A stretch of 64,000 nt of DNA from Bacillota bacterium (GTDB taxonomy: Bacteria > Bacillota_I > Bacilli_A > Erysipelotrichales > Erysipelotrichaceae): assembly GCA_023388995.1 (NCBI GenBank), contig JAEWFD010000042.1:1-64000 (forward strand). The letters run 5' to 3'. Below are positions 1-7,450 of the stretch, piece after piece (positions within the stretch are counted from its first letter, which is position 1; each line of letters begins with the position of its first letter). The position numbers and the translations under genes were made by a program. Below the pieces are notes generated by a model that searched no databases, was not told the origin of the DNA, and worked only from the letters and a program-made list of their open reading frames with translations.

Positions 1-720
1 GGTCTGATAATTTGATATTCCATGTCTTATTCTCAGTTCTTTTAATTGCCTGTACGAAAAAATCCTTTTGGAAAAGGTTCTATTATTTTTATAACAATAG
101 CAAATAAAATCACGATATAGCTCAAATTCTCTCATGGTAAATTCGTCAAGTTTGCGCTTTTGAATGTGCAACAAAACAATATCCACATTTGGTTTTGGGG
201 AAAAATCATTGCGAGAAAATCGGTGCACAATCATCATATTGAATTTGGGTTTAAGCAAAAGAGATTTTAATGTAGTTTCCATTGCCCCACAATATTTTAT
301 AGCTGCCTGTTTTTGTAATATTAAATAAGTATCAAGGGGCGGATTTTTTGCTTGTGTAATCTTATTAAGAATATCTGATGTAATAAAAAAAGGTATATTA
401 GAAAAAATCTTATAGCTCCTTTCCGGTAAAGGTAATTCCATAAAGTCACCACAAAGCAAAGCAAAGCGTTTTTCATTGCTGAACTGTTTTTTAAGATACA
501 ATATGTTTTTTTCATCCAGCTCAACAGCAGTAACTCTGCAACCACGGTCAAGTAATGCTTTTGTTATAATTCCTTTTCCTGCTCCAATATCAAGCACCTC
601 ATCATTTGAATTGATGTTTGACTGTTGAAGTAATCTATTTATGAGCATTGCATTAATCAAGTAATTTTGAGAAAAATGGATGGGTAATGAATGATTAATC
701 TCTCTATTTTTTCCAACCAA
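1..720 (-). CDS. erm: Erm-type 23S rRNA (adenine-N6)-methyltransferase, 3' end cut by the window
   Basis: Dimethylation of 23S rRNA A2058 by this family gives macrolide-lincosamide-streptogramin B resistance. Translating the minus strand gives an Erm/KsgA fold: a short N-terminus with HFSQNYL, SAM motif I DIGAGKG at about residues 44-50, an acidic ribose-binding stretch VELDE near residue 66, and the catalytic motif SNIPFF near residue 106. The family's C-terminal helical part is present up to residue 240, where the window begins, so only the last few residues are missing. No ATG exists at the 5' end. A TTG at 718-720 lies 5 nt behind GGAGGTG (726-732) and is the best start. It is the last gene visible of a mef-HTH-erm cluster in one orientation. 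The class of Erm cannot be assigned by eye; the family call is firm. Confidence 0.9.
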   Translation of the reverse strand, partial: MVGKNREINHSLPIHFSQNYLINAMLINRLLQQSNINSNDEVLDIGAGKGIITKALLDRGCRVTAVELDEKNILYLKKQFSNEKRFALLCGDFMELPLPERSYKIFSNIPFFITSDILNKITQAKNPPLDTYLILQKQAAIKYCGAMETTLKSLLLKPKFNMMIVHRFSRNDFSPKPNVDIVLLHIQKRKLDEFTMREFELYRDFICYCYKNNRTFSKRIFSYRQLKELRIRHGISNYQT

Positions 721-833
721 AAAAACACCTCCACTCTGGAAGAATATCTAAAATTGCACAATATAATTTAATACATCTTTAGCATACCATTCAGGGCTGG
801 AAATTGATTCCTCCTTCTTGTTTGGCAAAAGAA

Positions 834-870
834 GAAGCGCCATAAGCTATCAACAGCTTAGGCGCTTTAG
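834..870. terminator. Inverted repeat, likely intrinsic terminator
   Basis: GCGCC-TAAGCT and AGCTTA-GGCGC face each other around the loop ATCAAC. On the minus strand the stem is followed by a pyrimidine run (CTTCTTCTTTT). It starts at the stop codon of the small HTH gene and precedes erm, so it may make erm expression partly independent or attenuated. Confidence 0.55.
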
Positions 871-872
871 TG

Positions 873-1148
873 TTATTCAGTCGATTGTCGTGAATACACA
901 ATTTTCTGTATAGTTTTTTCTGCCAAAAAGTACTTTTGAGCTAATTCGGACACGGTTAATCCATTTTGATGTTCAAGCCTTATTTGTTGGTTACGAGATG
1001 ATACCAATTGCTTAGTGTCCGTATTGCTTCCCCATGATTTACGGTTATCTGCTTTTTTGGGAATATAGACCTTAACACCGTCAACATATTCTTGGATTTG
1101 CTCGACAATTTCTTTTGGCAAAACGTCATATATATTAATATAGCTCAT
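873..1148 (-). CDS. CD3324-family small helix-turn-helix protein
   Basis: A 91-residue protein starting MSYINIYDVLP, with a short N-terminal region rich in I/V/P, a KKADNRKSWG loop, and a C-terminal helix-turn-helix (LTVSELAQKYFLAEKTIQKIVYS, residues about 63-85) of the type used by transposon-borne regulators. ATG at 1148 is chosen because AGGAG (1156-1160) sits 7 nt upstream; a longer in-frame ATG has no such site. Small proteins of this CD3324-like family are often found in Tn916/Tn6218-type resistance elements (general knowledge, not checked here). It lies between mef and erm and may regulate the cluster. The DNA target is unknown. Confidence 0.7.
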   Translation of the reverse strand: MSYINIYDVLPKEIVEQIQEYVDGVKVYIPKKADNRKSWGSNTDTKQLVSSRNQQIRLEHQNGLTVSELAQKYFLAEKTIQKIVYSRQSTE

Positions 1149-1301
1149 TTTGCATCTCCTAATCACTCTATGTTATTTAGGATTAGCAAAGGCTATTTTT
1201 CAGTTGCTCACTTTTAGCGTGCAATAGCCCCTGCTATTGCACAGAAATAATTACTCCCATCGTAAATCCACCCTCCTTTGCTCAATTTAGCATAGGCTAT
1301 T

Positions 1302-2519
1302 TTATATGGTACGATTATCAAGTGATTGCACAACGGGAAGTATAAATACCAAAAATGATATGGTTATAATTCCTATGCCAGAAATCAAGAACCATTTTTC
1401 AACACCTATTTGTTCTGCAAAAAGACCAGAACACAATAAGCCCAAAGGCATTGCGAATGACATTACACTTCCAAGCAAAGAAAAGACCCTCCCTAAATAT
1501 TCAGGTTTAATTTTCTCTTGGAATAGGGCATTTTGCACGCCATAAAATGGAGCTGACACTCCCATAACCATACAGCATATCGCAAAGGCAATGAAGGCAT
1601 TTGAGGGAAGTATTCCAGATATGGCAACACCAATTCCCATCATAAGAACCGATGCACCAATGGTAAAAGTACGTTTCTTAAAACCACCCCAAACGCTTAA
1701 TATGACCCCTCCTACCAACATTCCAATAGCAAAGGCAATTTCCGCTATTGAAGCATGAGTAGGTGTTCCGCCGAAATATCCCATACTCATCAGAGGATAT
1801 AACGCGCTAATCGGCATGTAAAAGAACATATATAATGCGCCAATCCAAAGCAAAGCAAACAGACCTTTATTCTCTTTTAAGACCATGTACCCCGCCTTCA
1901 TTTCCTGCATGACATTTTCTTCAATGCTACCCGGCAATGGATTAGGAATTGCAATAATCGCCACGGAAATACAAGCTATAGCCGCACCAACAATATCAAG
2001 AAGAACGATATGATTTAGGTTCCAAACAGTATACAAGAATGCGGCGGCGGCCGGACTAATAATTGACCCTATGGCTTGTATAGTTTGGCTATATCCCGCA
2101 CACTTTGTCAGTTGATCTTCTGGCACGAGTAGTGGTGTAGCTGCATTCAATGCCGGCGAGTGAAACGCCGTTCCCATACTTCGGACAAATAAAACCCCCA
2201 TGATTACCCAGATTGGTAAGTCCATATAGAGGGTAACAATTGCTAATACCCCCCCAGCCGCAGCAATAACTAAGTCAGCTCCAATCATTACTTTCTTTCG
2301 GCTATGCCGATCAACAAAAACGCCAGCAAACGGCCCTATAAGCGCTTGCGGCAAGAAACCAATCAGTGTTGCTATGGATAACACCATTGCAGAACCTGTT
2401 TTTGCTGTCAAATAAAAAATAATTGACATTTGCAAAATTCCACTACTAATAAGGGAGAATCCTTGCCCAATCAATATTGTAAAATAATCTTTCTTCCATA
2501 AATTTTTATTTCGTTGCAT
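1302..2519 (-). CDS. mef: Mef-type macrolide efflux pump (MFS)
   Basis: A 405-residue major-facilitator protein with about 12 hydrophobic segments. Features recalled from Mef(A)/Mef(E) are retained throughout: LISSGILQM and TGSAMVLS in TM1-2, FVDRHSRKK in the 2-3 loop, ADLVIAAAG, GTAFHSPALNAATPLLVP, and near the C-terminus ALFQEKIKPEYLGRVFSL. These proteins export 14/15-membered macrolides by proton antiport, usually with an Msr ABC-F partner; none is seen in the window. ATG at 2519 is chosen because TTTGGAGGAATAAATAT precedes it. The open frame continues upstream to 2633 only through the attenuator. Upstream lies a leader peptide with a terminator, so induction by stalled ribosomes is likely. 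The family call is firm; allele and substrate range are not determined. Confidence 0.88.
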   Translation of the reverse strand: MQRNKNLWKKDYFTILIGQGFSLISSGILQMSIIFYLTAKTGSAMVLSIATLIGFLPQALIGPFAGVFVDRHSRKKVMIGADLVIAAAGGVLAIVTLYMDLPIWVIMGVLFVRSMGTAFHSPALNAATPLLVPEDQLTKCAGYSQTIQAIGSIISPAAAAFLYTVWNLNHIVLLDIVGAAIACISVAIIAIPNPLPGSIEENVMQEMKAGYMVLKENKGLFALLWIGALYMFFYMPISALYPLMSMGYFGGTPTHASIAEIAFAIGMLVGGVILSVWGGFKKRTFTIGASVLMMGIGVAISGILPSNAFIAFAICCMVMGVSAPFYGVQNALFQEKIKPEYLGRVFSLLGSVMSFAMPLGLLCSGLFAEQIGVEKWFLISGIGIITISFLVFILPVVQSLDNRTI

Positions 2520-2571
2520 ATATTTATTCCTCCAAACATTTTTATTGCATAACTCATTGTTTTTTGTGCAA

Positions 2572-2615
2572 TAAAAAATGCAGGTTAACACCCACAAAAG
2601 GGCATTAATCTGCAT
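2572..2615 (-). terminator. Attenuator terminator in front of mef
   Basis: On the minus strand ATGCAGATTAATGCCC pairs with TGGGTGTTAACCTGCAT around a TTTTG loop, followed at once by TTTTTTATT. It sits between the leader peptide and the mef ribosome binding site, where it would stop transcription unless an alternative fold forms. A second perfect hairpin (CATTATG/CATAATG, 2639-2666) lies just upstream. Confidence 0.8.
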
Positions 2616-2672
2616 CACTACAAAACAAGGCAAACCAACATTATGCGACTATACAGTCACATAATGTATAAG

Positions 2673-2769
2673 CACGTGTTTATTCGTAAACGCAAGCGAA
2701 AAAAGCCACAATGTGGATAGATAGTTCTGCTTTTTTATTGCTTTATTTGCGTATACGAATTAACACACG
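2673..2769 (-). promoter_or_regulatory. Long-range leader pairing that includes the leader-peptide codons
   Basis: The segment at 2747-2769, holding the leader start and coding triplets, is nearly complementary to 2673-2695 (TTGCGTATACGAATTAACAC against GTGTTTATTCGTAAACGCAA). A ribosome held on the leader codons would keep this duplex open and free the downstream strand for another fold. This is the expected switch of a macrolide-type attenuator. The pairing is seen in the sequence; the switching is inferred. Confidence 0.65.
2743..2766 (-). CDS. Leader peptide MLIRIRK of the mef attenuator
   Basis: An eight-codon ORF (GTG TTA ATT CGT ATA CGC AAA TAA) gives M-L-I-R-I-R-K. GGAGG at 2774-2778 lies 7 nt upstream of GTG, an ideal spacing, and the ORF follows directly after a strong promoter. 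The peptide contains the Arg-X-Arg ('+x+') pattern known to arrest macrolide-bound ribosomes, as in the mef leader MTASMRLR and in several erm leaders. Its codons lie inside a long-range stem. Too short for gene finders. Existence is well supported; drug-dependent stalling is inferred. Confidence 0.8.
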   Translation of the reverse strand: MLIRIRK

Positions 2770-2799
2770 TAAGCCTCCTTTTTTGTTCAAATTTATAAT

Positions 2800-2828
2800 A
2801 GTGTATCACGGTTGTTTTTTTATGTCAA
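2800..2828 (-). promoter_or_regulatory. Promoter of the mef leader
   Basis: Minus strand: TTGACA (2823-2828), a 17-nt spacer, and TACACT (2800-2805). A perfect -35 and optimal spacing precede the leader peptide by about 35 nt. Confidence 0.75.
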
Positions 2829-2933
2829 GATAAAACAAAGTAAAAATATGCTTTATTTAAGTCAACGCCATGATATGTGTAATCATATCTAAGAGGGTAA
2901 GGTGAACAGTAAAATGTAATAGGGTGAAATAAT

Positions 2934-3287
2934 ATGAAGCAGGAAAAAATCAAATATGATTTTAAGGCTTTCGGTCAAGCCATAAAAGAAGCTCGAAAGG
3001 TAAAGGGATTATCAAGAAATGAGTTAGCAGACCAAATGAACATTGCCCCTCGATATATTGCGTCCATTGAAAACAGCGGACAGCACCCAAGCCTTCAAAT
3101 CTTTTATGAACTTGTTACTCTTCTAGATGTATCGGTAGACCAATTCTTTTTTCAAAATAAAGAAGCAGCTAAATCCACGCAGCGCAGACAGCTTGATAGT
3201 CTGCTCGATGATATAAGCGACAAGGGATTGCAAATCGTCACCGCTACCGCAAGAGAGATAAAGGAAGTCGAAACAAAGGACAGATGA
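2934..3287 (+). CDS. XRE-family transcriptional regulator
   Basis: A 117-residue protein with an N-terminal Cro/C1 HTH: FGQAIKEARKVKGLSRNELADQMNIAPRYIASIENSG at about residues 12-48, then LFYELVTLLDVSVDQFFF and a charged C-terminal tail (SLLDDISDKGLQIVTATAREI). This architecture is common for regulators of Tn916-like and mobilizable elements. It is divergent from the mef leader, so the 2829-2933 gap holds both upstream regions. A GGGTGA motif precedes the ATG. It probably controls the element's own transfer or excision genes, but no operator was identified. Confidence 0.8.
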   Translation: MKQEKIKYDFKAFGQAIKEARKVKGLSRNELADQMNIAPRYIASIENSGQHPSLQIFYELVTLLDVSVDQFFFQNKEAAKSTQRRQLDSLLDDISDKGLQIVTATAREIKEVETKDR

Positions 3288-3318
3288 ATGTCCAAAATAC
3301 AATTAAATATGGAATGAG

Positions 3319-3352
3319 AAACGTTGCAGCCAATGCGGTTTTGCAGCGTTTT
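3319..3352 (+). terminator. Intrinsic terminator after the XRE gene
   Basis: AACGTTGCA and TGCAGCGTT form a stem followed by TTTTCTTTT, about 30 nt after the XRE stop codon. Confidence 0.8.
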
Positions 3353-3425
3353 TCTTTTAACATTCTAATGAATAAGTGCTTTTATAATTGTAGGATGTAA
3401 ATGTTGAAGTAAAGTGGCAAGCAGG

Positions 3426-3473
3426 GCATACGGGTGACCACCGTATGCTTTTGCTTGTTGGGGAAGTATCCCC
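3426..3473. other. Two adjacent hairpins downstream of the relaxase, possible oriT or 3' structure
   Basis: GCATACGG/CCGTATGC (3426-3448) and GGGGA/TCCCC (3460-3473) are closely spaced, followed by a C-rich run (CCCCAATCCCC). Such paired repeats next to a relaxase gene can mark a transfer origin. They could equally be terminators of the relaxase or XRE transcripts. No nick site is recognised. Confidence 0.35.
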
Positions 3474-3544
3474 AATCCCCACTGAAACGATGATAAATCA
3501 TCGTGCTACGCTCCCTTTGGGAGCTAATGAAATCACGGGGTAGC

Positions 3545-4960
3545 TTACCGCTGTTCCTGTGATTTTTCTTGTGCCTTTTGTTCCTGTTCCAGTCCTAAAA
3601 GGCGGTCGATATTTGCCTTGGCAGTCAAAATATCTTGCATTTCTTTTTTCGCTGAATGGTACTGCCCGTATGCCTTTTTCTTCTCTGAAAGCAAGTCGGT
3701 ATATTCAGCTTGCAGGGTCTTAATGGTGGGGAGCTTTTTCATACTAAGCTCATCAAAAGCCGCCTTTGCCGCCTTGTGTAATGTCAGCTCGGCACGGTGT
3801 TCCTCATAAAACTTTTGTGAGTAGCCTGCCTTGCGATAGTGGGTGTAAACATCTCGGGTTTGGGCATAGTTGATAATGTGCTTTTTTAACACTTGTATTT
3901 CAGCTATACGCTTTTCGGAGGTTTTAATTTGAGTGTTTAGCTCGTCAAAAGTAGCAGTGCATTTCTTTGTTTTTTCCTCTAAATCAGAATAGGCAAGGAG
4001 CTTATGTTCCTGCAAGAAATTGACGGTCTGTGCCATCTGCTTTAGGTTGAAAATCTTTGCCCACTGCTCGTAGCCTTTTCCCTTGCCTTGCTGTAATTTT
4101 GCCTGTATATCCACAAGCAGATTGACCGATTTTTCTTGCCGTTTTGGCTGTTTGGCAGCGGTTTTTTTGACTTCTCTTTGCGAAGCTTTCCCCTCAATGA
4201 TTGCCTTGATTTCATCTTCTGAATATCCCTCACCAAGAGAACGCAACCGGATAAACTTTTTCTGTTCAGCACACTTAAACCCATAATGCTTACCGCTTTT
4301 AATTTCATAGCCTGCACTCTGCATAAGCTGTAAAAATTTATCAAAGGTTTTTGGCTTTTGAGTAAGCACTTCATCAATGGTCTGTCTTAATTTATCAGAG
4401 TGTGAGAGGGGCTTATTATCGCCAAGCCATTTGCCATAATGCCCCTTAGAGCGTTTGGGATTTTCAATGATTGAAAGGTTATTTTTAAGACAAATACGGT
4501 CTGATATTTTAGCGATCGCTCGACCGCTGCCAAGAAAATCCCGAAATTTTTTCTTGCAGTCAAGAGTAGTTGAGTTGAAGATAATGTGATTATGAATATG
4601 GGCTTTATCTATATGAGTAGCAACGATAAAAGCGTGGTTGCCTTTGGTGAGGCTCATACCAAGTTCATAGCCGATTTTATTTGCAAGCTCCGGCGATATT
4701 TCCCCCGGCTTAAAGGCTTGCCGTATCTGATAGGCAATGACATTGCTTGCTTGTTTTCTGCCTGTAATATCATCATATTGCCGCTTAGATAGCATAAACT
4801 CGCCTTGCACTGTTCGGGGGTCGCACTGGTAAGAGGATAGCAGTTCTCCGTCATTTGTTTTGTCGGGATTTTTCGCATAATCGGTGCGGTCAGCAAGACA
4901 ATCTGCGATGGTTTTTCCTTTGTTTTGGTGCATGGAAATAAGCCTTGTGGTAGCGATAAT
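3545..4960 (-). CDS. MobA/VirD2-type relaxase (mobilization nuclease)
   Basis: About 471 residues. The N-terminal relaxase domain begins ATTRLISMHQNKGKT, continues with TDYAKNPDKT and ITGRKQASNVIAYQIRQAFKPGE, and has the metal-binding histidine triad region HIDKAHIHNHIIFNS, typical of transposon-borne MOB-P relaxases. The C-terminal half is a long charged coiled coil. It nicks oriT and leads the strand during mobilization. The start is unusual: AAAGGAGG (4965-4972) is followed in this frame by GTT ATT ATC, with no ATG/GTG/TTG at a workable distance. The ATG at 5029 would add a non-conserved N-terminus that overlaps the upstream gene. I give the ATT at 4960. No MobC accessory gene is found upstream; the nuclease/HEPN pair is there instead. 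Confidence 0.85.
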   Translation of the reverse strand: MIATTRLISMHQNKGKTIADCLADRTDYAKNPDKTNDGELLSSYQCDPRTVQGEFMLSKRQYDDITGRKQASNVIAYQIRQAFKPGEISPELANKIGYELGMSLTKGNHAFIVATHIDKAHIHNHIIFNSTTLDCKKKFRDFLGSGRAIAKISDRICLKNNLSIIENPKRSKGHYGKWLGDNKPLSHSDKLRQTIDEVLTQKPKTFDKFLQLMQSAGYEIKSGKHYGFKCAEQKKFIRLRSLGEGYSEDEIKAIIEGKASQREVKKTAAKQPKRQEKSVNLLVDIQAKLQQGKGKGYEQWAKIFNLKQMAQTVNFLQEHKLLAYSDLEEKTKKCTATFDELNTQIKTSEKRIAEIQVLKKHIINYAQTRDVYTHYRKAGYSQKFYEEHRAELTLHKAAKAAFDELSMKKLPTIKTLQAEYTDLLSEKKKAYGQYHSAKKEMQDILTAKANIDRLLGLEQEQKAQEKSQEQR

Positions 4961-5025
4961 AACACCTCCTTTGAGGCAAGAAAAAAGAGCTGCCGTGTGG
5001 CAACTCTTGATTATTAGTTGTATAA

Positions 5026-6360
5026 TCACATGATATTATAGAATTTAAAAAACTTACTGAAAAAATCTTCAATTATTTCTCTGCATTTGCGTTCTTCTTT
5101 AAATTCATATCCACCAAATCTATAAACATCATATCCATAAAGCTTCAGCTTTCTATCATCATTGACCATTTTTGAATATAATTCTGGAGATGCTTTCCCG
5201 TCAACGGAGTAGTGCTGTGCGCCATCAATTTCAAAAACTATTCTTTTATGCGAAGGTAACAACATTAAAAAATCCATTCTTTTATGCACATAAATTTGTC
5301 CGTTCCTCATATTTGCTGTTTTAGGGTCATAATGGCAGTAGACTTGGGGTATTAAAGCAGGTAGTGTATTATCCCCTAATTTATGAATATAATTATAATA
5401 TGTTCTTAAAAACAGAATTTCAGGTGGGGAGTCAAGTGAAGATCTAAGCCGTTCAAATAAGGCTTTTTCGACATCTAAATTATACTCTGAATTACCCTTG
5501 TTCCACCATGTTATTAAATCATCCCAACTTATCCCATTAGACGAAAGTGGTATGTTATATACCAAGCATTTACCATCTGGATCAACGACTTTAATATCAT
5601 TACTTAAAGAATCATCAATAACTATATCGGGCTTTTTTCCTATGCTTGCAAATACTATATTTTTTGCTTTAGGAGAAACTCCTTGTTCTGTATGAATGAT
5701 GGCATAAACTGGCTCACCTGAAATATGTTTTGTGTTAATGCAACTATATCCGTCAGCAAGCAAAAATGCGTTAATATTTTTCACATAATCTAATTGGTCA
5801 TCGGTATCTCTAACTCGAGGATGTAGCATTGCGTTTATCAAGGTTATAAATTTAGTATCTGAAACATACATTGCTTGCAAAACATCTTCAAACAGGTCTT
5901 TGTAAGACAAATCATCATTTCTTACCATATGCTGCATAATATCTTCTAAAGCATTGTTTCTACCATAATGTGAAGGTAGACTCTCCAAATCCCACGCGGA
6001 AGATAACATTTCATCAATTCTTAGCTTACCTTCAATATTTGATTGTCCACAAAGCCAATTCACTATTTTTCTTCGTGTAATTGTTGATATTTCAAAAAAA
6101 TCGTCATCCAAGAATGGTTCGCATTTTTTTGCAAATTCAGGGTTTGAATCTTCTTTAATTATCCTGTTGGCTAACAATTTAAGATTTTCAAAGCTAAGTC
6201 GATTAAGGGCTGAATCCACATAAATTCTTTTGCTATGCATTGGATCAAGTTTATGGTTAGGAATGAGTTCATATTTTTCTAATACGGCTTCTAAATTGTA
6301 TGCCTTTGCTTCTTTCAGTTCATCTATAATTATTTGTCTTAGGCTATCCATATCGCTCAT
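5026..6360 (-). CDS. AbiJ-NTD3-like protein with C-terminal PD-(D/E)XK nuclease domain
   Basis: 444 residues. The middle third has a pattern I associate with the AbiJ N-terminal domain 3 family: TRRKIVNWLCG, then AWDLESLPSHYGRNNALEDIMQHMVRNDDLSYKDLFE (about residues 90-155). The last 120 residues resemble DUF559/VSR-like restriction endonucleases: VHKRMDFLMLLP, IVFEIDGAQHYS (candidate D and E-x-D catalytic residues), DDRKLKLYGYDVYRFGG, and a final helix. So it is probably a nuclease effector linked to an infection-sensing domain. ATG 6360 has GGAGG 8 nt upstream. It lies 37 nt after the HEPN-like gene and its stop overlaps the longest relaxase frame. Function is inferred from family resemblance; the domain call needs a profile search. 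Confidence 0.65.
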   Translation of the reverse strand: MSDMDSLRQIIIDELKEAKAYNLEAVLEKYELIPNHKLDPMHSKRIYVDSALNRLSFENLKLLANRIIKEDSNPEFAKKCEPFLDDDFFEISTITRRKIVNWLCGQSNIEGKLRIDEMLSSAWDLESLPSHYGRNNALEDIMQHMVRNDDLSYKDLFEDVLQAMYVSDTKFITLINAMLHPRVRDTDDQLDYVKNINAFLLADGYSCINTKHISGEPVYAIIHTEQGVSPKAKNIVFASIGKKPDIVIDDSLSNDIKVVDPDGKCLVYNIPLSSNGISWDDLITWWNKGNSEYNLDVEKALFERLRSSLDSPPEILFLRTYYNYIHKLGDNTLPALIPQVYCHYDPKTANMRNGQIYVHKRMDFLMLLPSHKRIVFEIDGAQHYSVDGKASPELYSKMVNDDRKLKLYGYDVYRFGGYEFKEERKCREIIEDFFSKFFKFYNIM

Positions 6361-6397
6361 ATAACACACCTCCCTCATTTTAAATTACCATTGTTTT

Positions 6398-7408
6398 TTA
6401 TTCCAAGGAATTAGTTTGGTAAAGCCAAATTAAGACAGCTTCTGTCATTCTGAGTGCCATAAAAGCATCTTCAAGTGTTGTTGTTTCAAAATCAATATTT
6501 TCACCATTTACATTGCCCTCAGTTATATGTGCTCCTAAGGCACAAGTATATGAATATAGCTTATAAATCAAATTATATCTTGGATATTGGTATCTTGCAT
6601 TAGGGTCAGAACTATTAGCATTGTAATCATATTTGTGAATTTTATTTATTTCAACATTCAGTATGTTTTTATCTTTATTACATACTGTTCGCAAGCCATC
6701 TAACCATTTTCTTTGTTCTGTTTTTTTATATGAGAACACTCCTGTAATAACGCTCCTGCAATGAGTTATACAAGCAGTTTCATCGCCCACGCTATACGCC
6801 TTTACAGCATCAATGTATTCTGTCGAAATGTTTGAATACTTGCCGGATAGCCACTGTAATAACAAATTATTATCAAATGAGCTTTCGCTTAGACTATCCG
6901 TGAAAGGCATTGCTGATAGTCCGTCATCGCTGAACATGATATTTAAGCCAAGCATATTCATATTGTTTTGCAACTCTTGAAACGATTTGCTTGGATATTC
7001 ATTTAATAGTTGATTTTTCTTTGCAACATCTACTTTTTCAATATATTCATCTATATACATTTTCTTTGTTGCTTTTTCCACTGCCTCTGAAAACAAGTTA
7101 TATAGAGAAAGTTTTGTAGCAATGCTATTGCACAGTTTTAGAAATTTTTCTTGAGAATACTCCAATTCTTTGAATGTTTCGTATAATCCGTTATAGCATT
7201 TTTCGTTGTGATAAAGATTTCTTTCATCATCTCTGTAACCATACGCCTCAATCTTTGTTGTGAATTGCGGGCTTCTATTTTCGTAATAGTCAGATAATCC
7301 TGCATTGTTGAAAATCTTCTTCCAAATATCCACCTGTGGGACAATCAAATTGCTACTGGATAAAATATCAGCAATTTTAGATAGTGCAATTTCTCTAATA
7401 TTATCCAA
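6398..7408 (-). CDS. Abi/HEPN-like protein, partner of the AbiJ-like nuclease
   Basis: 336 residues, almost all helical. The C-terminal 140 residues follow the abortive-infection C-terminal pattern: an AYSVGDETACITHCRSVITGVF helix, then GAHITEGNVNGENIDF and a final EDAFMALRMTEAVLIWLYQ helix. The histidine in GAH occupies the place of the HEPN Rx4-6H histidine, but the expected arginine is not obvious. The start is TTG at 7408, with AAAGGAG (7417-7423) about 8 nt upstream. It is the first gene of a two-gene operon. HEPN proteins usually act as RNases or as regulators in toxin-antitoxin and abortive-infection modules. What this pair senses is unknown. Confidence 0.55.
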   Translation of the reverse strand: MDNIREIALSKIADILSSSNLIVPQVDIWKKIFNNAGLSDYYENRSPQFTTKIEAYGYRDDERNLYHNEKCYNGLYETFKELEYSQEKFLKLCNSIATKLSLYNLFSEAVEKATKKMYIDEYIEKVDVAKKNQLLNEYPSKSFQELQNNMNMLGLNIMFSDDGLSAMPFTDSLSESSFDNNLLLQWLSGKYSNISTEYIDAVKAYSVGDETACITHCRSVITGVFSYKKTEQRKWLDGLRTVCNKDKNILNVEINKIHKYDYNANSSDPNARYQYPRYNLIYKLYSYTCALGAHITEGNVNGENIDFETTTLEDAFMALRMTEAVLIWLYQTNSLE

Positions 7409-7450
7409 AAAATCAACTCCTTTAAGTAATCAATAATATTATATTATACC
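7409..7450. other. Probable inner junction of the mobile element
   Basis: The minus-strand mobile cassette ends here and a plus-strand, AT-rich block with a different gene order begins. The reading frame of the next ORF is closed by a stop 8 codons upstream of its ATG, and no plus-strand ribosome binding site is visible. Both fit an insertion that removed the 5' part of the following gene. No target duplication can be checked because the other end lies outside the window. Confidence 0.4.

Noticed and set aside
770..820. Short minus-strand frame reading ISSPEWYAKDVLNYIVQF before erm
   Set aside because: May be a C-terminal scrap of a lost small protein, but it is too short to assign and lacks its own start.
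1306..1545. Plus-strand ORF inside mef
   Set aside because: Shadow of a highly conserved membrane protein gene; no supporting features.
2520..2633. Extended N-terminus of the Mef protein
   Set aside because: The open frame crosses the attenuator hairpin; the ribosome binding site and alignment to Mef place the start at 2519.
4890..5072. Minus-strand ORF of 60 residues at the relaxase start
   Set aside because: Overlaps relaxase codons in another frame and has no homology-like pattern; not a MobC gene.
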